Positions 24,653 through 33,162 of a stretch of DNA of 64,000 nt are shown here, piece by piece (position 1 is the stretch's first letter; the number at the start of each line of letters is the position of its first letter). The position numbers were made by a program, and so were the translations under genes. The notes under the pieces were generated by a model, which was not told where the DNA came from, did not search any database, and worked only from the letters and a program-made list of their open reading frames with translations. Source of the stretch: G942493375 sp942493375 (GTDB lineage Bacteria > Armatimonadota > UBA5829); assembly GCA_942493375.1 (NCBI GenBank), contig OW818698.1:3782001-3846000 (forward strand). Reading direction: 5' to 3'.

Positions 24653-26620
24653 TTAATTCACCAGGAAGTGTATTATATTAACAGCATGCCCGGTGCTGTT
24701 TGCATCTTTGTCTGCCGATACTCGCAGAGTCATCGTATGCTTACCCATAGGCAGATCAGGTGTCAGTATTTTCGCCCAGGGTAAATGCAAAGATGGGCTC
24801 CAGGCGCTGAACAGGTTGCAAGAGGCATATGCTCCACCGTCAATGCTGTATTCAACTATTCCAGTGTCCGGTCCGGAAGCTACAAATACTCCCACACCAA
24901 TTCCCTCAAAATCCAGTTTCAAGCTCGAACCAGGAGTATTGGAAGTCACTGCCGGCACATCTACAAAACCTGCTCTGGTCTCCTTGCCGTCTCGAGGGTT
25001 CCAGCTATCCACATAGTTCCATCCATCACCAAGCACAGCATCTTTTACAGAAACATATCGGCCCCTGTAGTAGCTCTTGGCGTCAAGTGGCTGCTCATTA
25101 ATAGTGTGGTTAACTGGTTTAGCGTCTGCAGACAACGGAGCTTTCCAGGCAGCATCCAGCATTCGGCTGATCGATGCTGCGTATATCTTATGTCCAAATG
25201 GCGCAGGATGTAGGTCCTTGAAATCGTTCTCCCAGGTGAACTCACCAGCGTGGATCCGCTCAGTCACTTCCTTAGCCAGGTCAATCGACTCTACTGAATA
25301 GTATTCGGCCACTTTCTCATGATTAATAATAACCGCTGGAATCTTACCCTGCTTGTAAACCTCCATTTTAGATGGGTCTACAAAATGCATGACAACAATA
25401 TCCATCTTAGGGTTAGAGAGAAGCGCATGCCTGATAATACCTTCCATGCCTCTGATCTGTTCGATATCGGACTGCCCGTTGCACTCATCGTTGACTGCTG
25501 CTTCGACAAACAACAGATCTACAGGTCCGTTTGAAAGTACATCCTGTTCCAGTCTGAATGAATGCGGGGTTGATCCGAGTGATCCTATTCCGGCGCTTAT
25601 AAAGTCGAACTTGGTCTTGGGGAACCTGTGCTGTATGTCAGCAAAAAGCAGCTCGCGCCAACCGCTCATCTGTGTTATCGAACCCCCGAGGGTAGCTACT
25701 CGTCCAACACCTTCGCGCTCAAATTTGATCCGGCTGTTGTCCATGGAACTGCGGAGTTTGAAGTAGTCATATCCGTAAGGGACTTTTGGCTGCCGGGATA
25801 TTTTATTCTTGTGCCTGGTGCTTTCCAGCACGAAATTCACGATTCTGATAGGGTCGCTGAGGCTGTGGGGGTGGTGGTCGCAATTGGGCTTGGCAATGAC
25901 AGTGATACTGCCGCCAAGTTCCTTGTAGCGTTTTTCAACCACTCTTGTATTCTCTTCAATCGGCACAACAGTATCAGCTTCTCCGCACACACTCAGAATT
26001 GGTATTTTGGCATCTGCCAGAGGTTTCAAGTTGTCCACAGGATTGCTCATATAAGCCATGGCCTCTGCTTCGGTGAATCCATATACCTTTTTACACGCTT
26101 CCCAGTCGCCAGGTGATCCGGGCCCCTTGCCCTTACCGCCCGGCCAGCTCTTGAAATCGCAAACAGGTGCATCTACATAAATGGCAGCTACTTTCTTAGG
26201 GTTTTGCACCGCCCAGTTGAATGCAAACAAACCACCTCTGCTGAATCCTTCCAGTACCGTCTTGCGGTTAAGTTTATAATTCTTTATCAGATGACTGTAG
26301 AACTTGTCCATATGTCCCAAAGATGATGGAGCACCGAACATGTTGAATATCTCCATATATGCCACATAGACACCTTCATTGAGCAGTGCTATGTCAGCTT
26401 CGGGGAACGCCCCAAAAAACTCTGTCCGCCATATCCAGGGATTCCCCTTTAGTGGCGTCTTCGGAGCAACCAGCAGGCACTGGCGTCCATCAACCTGAAA
26501 ATTGTAAGTTTTATATCCATTCCAGTCAGTAGTTTCAACCTTAGTCTCACCCTGGACCGGAACACTGCATACCAGGATAGCCCCAAGTACTGCACAAGTT
26601 AACCCAAAAATCATCTGCAA
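24653..26620 (-). CDS. Secreted bifunctional esterase: alpha/beta hydrolase plus SGNH hydrolase
   Basis: 655 aa (TTG 26620; an alternative ATG is at 26614, and GAGGTG fits either). A signal peptide (IFGLTCAVLGAILVCSVPVQG) precedes an alpha/beta-hydrolase domain (about 25-270) with the GFSRGG elbow (Ser127), GEADTVVP (Asp216) and a His-rich DHHPH (about 249-252). Then comes a complete SGNH domain (about 285-480): LGGSITQMSGW (Ser314), AAVNDE (Asn377), DLHPAPFGH (Asp469, His471). The rest is a beta-sandwich (about 510-655). Two independent esterase active sites would let it remove acetyl or feruloyl groups from decorated polysaccharide. The gene closes a minus-strand island of exported glycan enzymes. 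Confidence 0.82.
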   Translation of the reverse strand: MQMIFGLTCAVLGAILVCSVPVQGETKVETTDWNGYKTYNFQVDGRQCLLVAPKTPLKGNPWIWRTEFFGAFPEADIALLNEGVYVAYMEIFNMFGAPSSLGHMDKFYSHLIKNYKLNRKTVLEGFSRGGLFAFNWAVQNPKKVAAIYVDAPVCDFKSWPGGKGKGPGSPGDWEACKKVYGFTEAEAMAYMSNPVDNLKPLADAKIPILSVCGEADTVVPIEENTRVVEKRYKELGGSITVIAKPNCDHHPHSLSDPIRIVNFVLESTRHKNKISRQPKVPYGYDYFKLRSSMDNSRIKFEREGVGRVATLGGSITQMSGWRELLFADIQHRFPKTKFDFISAGIGSLGSTPHSFRLEQDVLSNGPVDLLFVEAAVNDECNGQSDIEQIRGMEGIIRHALLSNPKMDIVVMHFVDPSKMEVYKQGKIPAVIINHEKVAEYYSVESIDLAKEVTERIHAGEFTWENDFKDLHPAPFGHKIYAASISRMLDAAWKAPLSADAKPVNHTINEQPLDAKSYYRGRYVSVKDAVLGDGWNYVDSWNPRDGKETRAGFVDVPAVTSNTPGSSLKLDFEGIGVGVFVASGPDTGIVEYSIDGGAYASCNLFSAWSPSLHLPWAKILTPDLPMGKHTMTLRVSADKDANSTGHAVNIIHFLVN

Positions 26621-26764
26621 AGAAGCACCTCAAAACAAAATGTGATAATTTAGACTTCCACACCGACACAAGCATTCCTTCGCCTGAAAGCTTCCGGAAA
26701 GCAGGAGTCAACTCATTATACGTGGAATGCATGCTGGATCATATGTAAATTGTAGAGGTTGTAG

Positions 26765-29700
26765 ATGAAATCCCTGACTTACCTATCGAAATACACTATT
26801 CTTGCTGTCCTTGTTTTACTCTCAATATCTCCCTGTTCCGGACAGACCAAAAACACGGATTTCCCAATAGTCGCGCGCCCGGAGCTCATGATTCCGTATC
26901 TGCTAAATCCGCCAGTGCTGGGAGATAGTTTCAATGAATCTGCCTGGGTTGAGTGCTCGAAGTTCACCGGTTTGGGGTCATACCAAAAGGGCGGAATAGC
27001 TTCAACTCCATCCTGGGTCTATGTAGGATATGATTCTTTCAACCTCTATGTTGCTGTGATCAATCAGCGTGATCCAAACCGCGAACTGGTAAAAGGGGAA
27101 GTACACGATGGCAGCCTGTGGATGGAAGATTCCACAGAGTTGTTTGTCGCTCCGATTTCAGGGGATGCAAAACCGCCCCTGTGCCAGTTTATCGGAGCAT
27201 CTGATGGAGCCACATATGATGCCGTAGAAGCAGACAGCAGCTGGAACCCCGGATACCAATATCGCGCCTATGTGACTCCCGACAAATGGATAGCGTGTTG
27301 GACAATTTTTTTTGTAAACCTGCCCGGCAAACCTGTAATGGCTGATGGTGGGCAGATCAGGATGAATGTTGCGATCAACCGAGGCTCCGACGCCAGTGCA
27401 GCCAACCGCTCTGAATGGAGCAAGCCAGGAGCCCTGTGGACAAACTACCTTGAATGGGGACTTGTCAGGTTGGGATCAAACAAGTCAGTCCGGATAGATG
27501 CATTTGAAGTAGACAGCAACTCTAACGTCAAAGCAGCTGCTGCAGTTACATCCTCAGATGCTAAACTGAGACTCATGGTCCGCAGCAAGAACGACATCAT
27601 ATTCGATTCTACTAAATCTATATCACCCGGTCAGCAAACGAGTATTGAGCACAAAATCGATGGTTCCGGGCTCTACGATATACGTGCAACCATCACCGAC
27701 TTTCAAGGTAAAGTCCTCTGGAGCCAGCAGGCAAACGACCACAAGATAACCGGGAAGCTGGGAATCGATCTTGCCTCCGATCCATTCCGCAACAGGCTTC
27801 TAATCACTGCTAACCCATCAGATAAATCAGTCGCAAAGATCAACGTAACTGTCAAAACTGCAGCAGGTCTACCCCTGGGGGTATATAAACTGATCGCTAC
27901 TCCGAAGACTGTAGGGAATGTATCTCCCAGAGTAGATGCATGGATGCCCGGCGCTAAGGAACTGGTAGCTACTGAAGCATCATTCCAGCAGGTTATCACA
28001 GCAAAACTGTTCGATATACCAACTGCAGTGCTGGTTGAAGCACAGGGATTCGACAGCAAAGGCATCTGTGTAGCCACAGAGACCGCCCGCTTGAGCACAT
28101 TCCCGAAACCTTCCTGGTTATCCAGACCCAAAGGCCTTGGCAATGATGTCCCCTCTCCCTGGCACCAGGTCATGCTCTGGAAGAACAACAAATGGATATC
28201 AGCACAGGGAAAAGTTTTTAATGCAAAATCCGGAACAGTTAACACCGACCCGATGAATCCATCGCTGGACTTGAGCAGACCAACACCCCAAGCTTTTGAA
28301 ATTGTTAGAGTATGGGGCAGGGACTATACATTCTCTGGTGCTCCTGGAGAGATACTGGGTGGGGTATCCAGTCTGGGCAAACAGATACTTACGTCACCTA
28401 TCCGTATTGTCGCCAGAGCCAATGGAAAACCAGTCATATGGAAGCCGAAGTCGCTGAAGACCGGCTTCAAAGGCAATGAATATGTCCGCGAGGCAACCTG
28501 GACATATGGATCATCACAGCTAAAAACCACCAACAGGATCATGTATGATGGATTCATATGGTTCGACATTGAGTTCTCTGCCAGCAAACCACAGTCATTT
28601 GACAGCATAGTCATCCAATCTCCGATGAAGCGTGAAGTAGCCGAACTATATGCATATGCCAACGACATCCCCTGGCCGAACAATGAAGGCGTCGGAACCG
28701 TCAACAAGACCGAAAACATCCCGTTCTGCAGTGTTCTAAACTTCGTAAATGACAACATCGGTATCGGTTTCTCCGGGGAATCCAAGAGAGGCTGGAATCC
28801 AAACGACATCGACAATCCGCTCAGCATAACTCCCGGTAAAAAATCCATAGTCCTGGGCATGTACCTGGCAGACAAACGGATCACCATCAAAAACAAATGG
28901 AGCATAAGATTCGGCGTCAATACCTATCCAGTAAAGCCATGGAGCTCTGAAGCATCTCAACTTACCGTTTGGGAACCTATAGGTTATGAGTGGGGTGATA
29001 AAGATGTTGCCCGGCTGGACGAAGCTGCAAAAGATGGAGTCAAGTACCTCTGCTACCACGAGCACTGGAACCGCTACTACGGAGATGGCAGGGCTTACGA
29101 TGAAGCCGGTATGAAGCGTCTTATGAAGGAAGCCCATAAGAGAAACATCCTGATAGTTCTATACTCCGGGGCAATGGTATCCGATCAAGCTCCGTTCTAT
29201 GATTTCTACCGCTGGCCCTGGATTGGTCCAAAAAGAATAGAGGGAGGATACCCCAGCCGGTATTACGATGACTCCAAAATGAGCTATGCAAAAGGTGTTA
29301 TCAAGAACCCTCAGGCCCACTGGAACGACTTCTCCATAGGCTCAATCGATATGTGGATCAAGGGCTACGGTGCCGACGGTACATACACTGATGGTTCACT
29401 GATGACCGAATATATCGACAGCACGCAATACGGGCACGGGTATATCGGACAAAACGGCAAACTCTATGGCTCATTCGACCCCCTAGCCTCCCGTGCTTAC
29501 GCTGAAAGAATGTATAGAGTTATACATAGCAGCAAAGGCAACCGGGGTATAATCGACACCCACATGATGCCCGCCCTGCCTCCCTACAGTATAGCTTTCG
29601 CCACAACATCCTTTACAGGCGAAACCCTGGCTGCCTTGATGAAGGGCGGGAAAATGCCGATGCGCATCCCCACTGACTATTCCCGCGCAACCTTCGGCAG

Positions 29701-30154
29701 GCAATACGGGGTTCCGGTAAACCTCTACCCGGTAGCCATGTTCATACACGGCTTGATGGTTGTAGACCAGGTCATAGGCTACGCATATGCTCATGGAACA
29801 GGAGTAAGAAGCGCCGGAGACTACTGGCTGGTAAAATTCCTGCAGCCCTACTGGAAACAGAGCGATTTTATGTCTAAATCCAAATTCATTGGCTACTGGG
29901 ACAAAAACTGTCCGGTAAAAATAACTAACACCACAGACACAGTAGCCTCAGCCTACATAGGTAAGGGCAAAATCCAGGTCGCCATATTCGACGCCACCCT
30001 GAAAACCACCCAAAGGTCCATAAACCTGGAAGCAGATAAAAACTACAACTGGACAGACATAGAAAACAACAAAATAATTGGCACTGGAAAGAAAGTAACA
30101 ATAGAGCTGCCTGCCAGTGGGAGGATGCTGCTGGAGCTTGAGATGTCGGAATAA
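26765..30154 (+). CDS. Large secreted DUF6067-like glycoside hydrolase with CBM9-like module
   Basis: 1129 aa. It has a signal peptide (YTILAVLVLLSISPCSG) and an N-terminal CBM9-like beta-domain (about 45-235: FNESAWVECSKF, WVYVGYDSFNLYVAVINQRD, MEDSTELFVAP). Extra beta-domains follow, then a TIM barrel (about 735-1040) with KYLCYHEHWNRYYGDGRAYD and GADGTYTDGSLMTEY, where Asp and Glu sit on barrel strands, and a C-terminal beta-sandwich. The combination resembles DUF6067/GH123-type proteins that may act on N-acetylhexosamine-containing glycans; that match is by memory. GAGG lies seven bases before ATG 26765. It is divergently oriented from the esterase at 26620, with 144 bases of shared upstream region. 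Confidence 0.72.
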   Translation: MKSLTYLSKYTILAVLVLLSISPCSGQTKNTDFPIVARPELMIPYLLNPPVLGDSFNESAWVECSKFTGLGSYQKGGIASTPSWVYVGYDSFNLYVAVINQRDPNRELVKGEVHDGSLWMEDSTELFVAPISGDAKPPLCQFIGASDGATYDAVEADSSWNPGYQYRAYVTPDKWIACWTIFFVNLPGKPVMADGGQIRMNVAINRGSDASAANRSEWSKPGALWTNYLEWGLVRLGSNKSVRIDAFEVDSNSNVKAAAAVTSSDAKLRLMVRSKNDIIFDSTKSISPGQQTSIEHKIDGSGLYDIRATITDFQGKVLWSQQANDHKITGKLGIDLASDPFRNRLLITANPSDKSVAKINVTVKTAAGLPLGVYKLIATPKTVGNVSPRVDAWMPGAKELVATEASFQQVITAKLFDIPTAVLVEAQGFDSKGICVATETARLSTFPKPSWLSRPKGLGNDVPSPWHQVMLWKNNKWISAQGKVFNAKSGTVNTDPMNPSLDLSRPTPQAFEIVRVWGRDYTFSGAPGEILGGVSSLGKQILTSPIRIVARANGKPVIWKPKSLKTGFKGNEYVREATWTYGSSQLKTTNRIMYDGFIWFDIEFSASKPQSFDSIVIQSPMKREVAELYAYANDIPWPNNEGVGTVNKTENIPFCSVLNFVNDNIGIGFSGESKRGWNPNDIDNPLSITPGKKSIVLGMYLADKRITIKNKWSIRFGVNTYPVKPWSSEASQLTVWEPIGYEWGDKDVARLDEAAKDGVKYLCYHEHWNRYYGDGRAYDEAGMKRLMKEAHKRNILIVLYSGAMVSDQAPFYDFYRWPWIGPKRIEGGYPSRYYDDSKMSYAKGVIKNPQAHWNDFSIGSIDMWIKGYGADGTYTDGSLMTEYIDSTQYGHGYIGQNGKLYGSFDPLASRAYAERMYRVIHSSKGNRGIIDTHMMPALPPYSIAFATTSFTGETLAALMKGGKMPMRIPTDYSRATFGRQYGVPVNLYPVAMFIHGLMVVDQVIGYAYAHGTGVRSAGDYWLVKFLQPYWKQSDFMSKSKFIGYWDKNCPVKITNTTDTVASAYIGKGKIQVAIFDATLKTTQRSINLEADKNYNWTDIENNKIIGTGKKVTIELPASGRMLLELEMSE

Positions 30155-30315
30155 AATATAAATGAAACCACAGAGGCATAGTAAGCGTCTATAGTTGCAA
30201 TACACAATCATTATACTGATCTGTTATGTATTATACGAGAATAAATGCATTAATAGATAGAAGTGACAGATTAATAATGATTGCTCTATGCAACTATATA
30301 AGGAGTCTTACTACC

Positions 30316-30636
30316 ATGAAAAAAGTAATATCAGTCATCCTGGCAATCTGCTTCATAGCGTTGCTGATAACCGTCATTCCTATGGCTTCAGGAGGAGATC
30401 ATCACGGCCCTCCAGGCGGCCGGATGCCCCCGCAATTTAGCAACAATCCAACAGGTGCTCCTGCCGGCGATGCAATAGCCATGCCAATGCCTCCTCCAGA
30501 AGGACACGGAGATTTCTTCCCAAGAAAACTGCACGAAATAGCAGGCTACTCAATACTGTTCCTGGGCATACTACACATCCTATACAACGGCAAGTGCTTA
30601 CTGTCGTATCTGGGAGTCAAGAAACGATGTAAGTAA
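30316..30636 (+). CDS. Small His/Pro-rich membrane protein with DUF4405-like helix
   Basis: 106 aa from ATG 30316, supported by AAGGAG 11 bases upstream; the frame opens at 30226 but that part is not conserved in style. A hydrophobic N-terminal helix (MKKVISVILAICFIALLITV) is followed by a flexible segment rich in Gly, Pro, Met and His (GGDHHGPPGGRMPP, MPMPPPEGHGD), then a second helix HEIAGYSILFLGILHILYNG. The spaced histidines in that helix resemble DUF4405-like or cytochrome b-type membrane proteins, where His can ligate heme. The His- and Met-rich linker could bind metal. Function is not assigned. Confidence 0.6.
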   Translation: MKKVISVILAICFIALLITVIPMASGGDHHGPPGGRMPPQFSNNPTGAPAGDAIAMPMPPPEGHGDFFPRKLHEIAGYSILFLGILHILYNGKCLLSYLGVKKRCK

Positions 30637-30690
30637 GTATAGGTGCAACAGGCTAGTATGATGGTTAGGAATCGGGAAGCACCTTATCAC

Positions 30691-31089
30691 TCACCCAAGT
30701 TTGATAACATAGGCATCATCTATGTAGATGCCATCATACTGGCAGGACCAAATTGGTATATCATGACCGCTTCCTAAATGGGACAAGAGGGCTTCCGTAA
30801 TACGAGATCTTTTGCCTATTGCTTTAATATCAGAGAGATCAATTGACTTGTCGGTCATATCTGATAGTGTCTCCTGTATTTTTCTGTAGGATCGTAAAGG
30901 TCCTTGTTGATCATAAAAATCGGAGGCAATATTGAGGTAGTATCTGTGTGCCTCATCATCATATAACCACAGTGAGGCAACGACTTCTATCCCAGACTCC
31001 ACAAGGTGTTGAGTTATATCTTGTCCGGTCTTGATCATTTCATTTGTGATTATGCCTTTTAAATAGAGAGTATTAATCAATTTCTGCAA
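30691..31089 (-). CDS. Hypothetical protein of about 130 aa
   Basis: 132 aa from a TTG at 31089, but another TTG three codons in has AGGA at a better distance, so the start is uncertain. The sequence has no signal peptide and no helix of membrane length. It contains mixed alpha/beta elements (IEVVASLWLYDDEAHRYYLNIASDFYD) and an acidic, Tyr-rich C-terminus (YDGIYIDDAYVIKLG). Similar size and style are common in immunity-like or accessory proteins, and an SMI1/KNR4 gene lies 1.9 kb away, but this is only circumstantial. I recognise no family. Confidence 0.5.
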   Translation of the reverse strand: MQKLINTLYLKGIITNEMIKTGQDITQHLVESGIEVVASLWLYDDEAHRYYLNIASDFYDQQGPLRSYRKIQETLSDMTDKSIDLSDIKAIGKRSRITEALLSHLGSGHDIPIWSCQYDGIYIDDAYVIKLG

Positions 31090-31187
31090 TTCCTAACGCA
31101 TGGATAAGATAGATATACCCCATGTGCAAATGAAGCTAACAGATGTGAAACACCCATTACATTCGGCATTTTCCGGATTGATGAATC

Positions 31188-32012
31188 TTACTTCCCCCCA
31201 CCAACCACAAACTCAAACGCCGCGGTCGTATCTTCATAGTTTGTGCTGTGATCTGTCTCTGGTCTGTGTATTAACAGGACTTTAGCGCCTATTGTTTTGA
31301 GCACGTTTGCCAGTCTGATGGCGCTTTGGGGTGGGACTGCTTCATCCTTGCCTCCGGTGGTTATGGCTACTGGGAATGTGAACTTTTCGGGCCAGTATTC
31401 GGCGCTTCTCTTTTTGTATTCCAGAGGGATCTGGGTCTTTGTGCCTCCGTAGGACTCGGATATAGCTTCCTGGAAGTTGGTGTATTCCAAATGATTCGCC
31501 ATAGGATTCTGGCTGCAGACTCCGTTTATCAGTTCAGGATGCAGGACAGCAAAAGTCAGAGCAGACGACCCTCCCATCGATCCACCTATCAGGAAGACCT
31601 TCCCGATCCTGTGTTTATGCCGAATGTCTCTAATTATCTGCACAACATCAGCTTCAGCCTTTGGTCCCATCCATGATGTAGTTGCCCTGTAGTCCGGGGA
31701 GATGAATATCATATTGTGCTTGGCAGCGACATCCCTGGCAGCCCTGCATTCATCCCGATCGCTATTAATATACTGCCCACGGTCCGAACCGTGACCATGT
31801 AGAGCAATCGCCAGATCGTGCTTAACTGACTTATCAAACCCAACGGGCAGCATAAGCACATAATGCTGCTCAGTGCCGTCTATTTTGGCTTTAAATGTAG
31901 TATCAACTGGATCAGAAAAAGCGCTGCTGGCTGCAGTTGCTGGTGAGATGATAACACAACTCATAAGCGAAATAATCCCAATGATGATTTCAAAAGTATT
32001 TGAATGATACAA
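31188..32012 (-). CDS. Secreted alpha/beta-hydrolase esterase
   Basis: 274 aa from TTG 32012, chosen because AAAGGAG lies ten bases upstream; there is no ATG nearby. A signal peptide (IGIISLMSCVIISPATAAS) precedes an alpha/beta-hydrolase fold with HGHGSDR forming the oxyanion loop, GGSMGG (Ser145), GGKDEAVPP (Asp223) and ETDHST (His255), a complete Ser-Asp-His triad. The pattern suits feruloyl or acetyl-xylan esterases and dienelactone-hydrolase relatives. It begins 1 base after the stop of the two-helix protein gene at 32014, so the pair is translationally linked. The exported location fits the glycan-degrading set. Confidence 0.85.
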   Translation of the reverse strand: MYHSNTFEIIIGIISLMSCVIISPATAASSAFSDPVDTTFKAKIDGTEQHYVLMLPVGFDKSVKHDLAIALHGHGSDRGQYINSDRDECRAARDVAAKHNMIFISPDYRATTSWMGPKAEADVVQIIRDIRHKHRIGKVFLIGGSMGGSSALTFAVLHPELINGVCSQNPMANHLEYTNFQEAISESYGGTKTQIPLEYKKRSAEYWPEKFTFPVAITTGGKDEAVPPQSAIRLANVLKTIGAKVLLIHRPETDHSTNYEDTTAAFEFVVGGGK

Positions 32013-32013
32013 T

Positions 32014-32556
32014 CTATTTAATCTCCTTTATAGGCAAGGCATCATCAGCCTCCAGCAGAACCCTGGTGAAACCGACAATATCTCCACGGTTTGCCACGTC
32101 AGAGGAAATCAGCAAAACAGTAATAGCAGCAAATGCAACAATTAAAAGTCCTGTCTGCACCATCCTGCTGGGAGCCAATAGCAGCAGGACTAGTGACAAT
32201 ACCCACCCTAATGACAAAACTATATATGATACCAAAGTATCGTTGTTCTGAAATTGATACTCAATGACTGTACCACCGGATTCGTCTTCACTTACTTTTC
32301 CGGTGAATCTGGCATATTTCCTTCTGGATGGTGTAACCCTGGAACCAGACTTACGCCAGCCTTTTGTTTGAATCTCAAATTCGCTGCCATTGACTTTTGT
32401 ATGTATATTCGTACCGAAATTGGATTCGCCTTCCGGGAGAAAATAGGCCCCATATCTCTCGTCGATAGTCTTTATTACATTCGATGGTACATCCTCGGCT
32501 GGTTTGGCTAATCGTTTTAAGCATTCCGAAACCGAAAGATTTGTAGTCAGTTTCAT
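32014..32556 (-). CDS. Two-helix membrane protein of unknown function
   Basis: 180 aa. The first 110 residues form a soluble, beta-rich domain (SEFEIQTKGWRKSG, ARFTGKVSEDESGGTVIEYQF), followed by two closely spaced hydrophobic helices (YIVLSLGWVLSLVLLLLAP and GLLIVAFAAITVLLISS) and a short tail. The layout of a small beta-domain plus hairpin helices resembles membrane-anchored sensor or accessory proteins, but no family is recognised. ATG 32556 has AGGAGA upstream. It lies between the SMI1/KNR4 gene and the esterase in one direction, probably one transcript. Confidence 0.6.
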   Translation of the reverse strand: MKLTTNLSVSECLKRLAKPAEDVPSNVIKTIDERYGAYFLPEGESNFGTNIHTKVNGSEFEIQTKGWRKSGSRVTPSRRKYARFTGKVSEDESGGTVIEYQFQNNDTLVSYIVLSLGWVLSLVLLLLAPSRMVQTGLLIVAFAAITVLLISSDVANRGDIVGFTRVLLEADDALPIKEIK

Positions 32557-32587
32557 CTATGTTCTCCTCTACGGGTTGTTTACTCGC

Positions 32588-33085
32588 CTATATATCTTCA
32601 GCGATACGGCAACCTTGAATCAATGTCTCAAAATCACGTGCCAGTATAACAACGTACGGTTCGCCGTCTTCGGTTTCCATATCGGCGTATATCACTCTGG
32701 GTTCTCCCTGTGGACCGCATTCGGTATAATCCAGCATAATTGCTTCATGCCCACCAGAAGGAGTAATACCTATCCAAACTCCAACATCAGGATATCCCCA
32801 CTCAGGGATCATATACTGACTGCCCAATTCCGAATCAATACCATGTTCTCCCCCAATACCAAATATGGCATCTATCTGGACATGATCTTCTGCCCAACCG
32901 GTTGGTATAAGGGTTGGAAAGCGATTGTATTTTAGGATGCCGCCATTTCTTACTCGGAGTAGTTGGATGTACGATTTTGGCAATTTGAAACCGAGTTTTG
33001 ATTCAGCCTTGCGGACCATATCATCCGTGATCGGTGGCCCAGTGTAACCATCCCAGTCTTTGAACCAAGTTTCGTCAATATTCAT
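32588..33085 (-). CDS. SMI1/KNR4 family protein
   Basis: 165 aa. The N-terminal half matches the SMI1/KNR4 pattern: VRKAESKLGFKLPKSYIQLLRVRNGG, then the beta-rich core with IDAIFGIGG, MIPEWGYPDVGVWIGI and MLDYTECGPQGEPRVIYAD. Bacterial members are often immunity proteins for polymorphic toxins or adaptor-like proteins. No toxin gene is next to it, so the role is unclear. ATG 33085 follows AAGGAGG with eight-base spacing. It starts the run that continues with the two-helix protein and the esterase. Confidence 0.8.
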   Translation of the reverse strand: MNIDETWFKDWDGYTGPPITDDMVRKAESKLGFKLPKSYIQLLRVRNGGILKYNRFPTLIPTGWAEDHVQIDAIFGIGGEHGIDSELGSQYMIPEWGYPDVGVWIGITPSGGHEAIMLDYTECGPQGEPRVIYADMETEDGEPYVVILARDFETLIQGCRIAEDI

Positions 33086-33162
33086 TTCTGTTGCCTCCTT
33101 GTATAAGATGGATTGTTATGAATGACAGGCAGGAGGGCTGTTAAGCCCTCCCCATGAGTCAA

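Noticed and set aside
28324..28920. 198-aa minus-strand frame inside the DUF6067-like gene
   Set aside because: It lies wholly inside a long, well-supported plus-strand gene and has no domain or SD; it is a codon-bias shadow.
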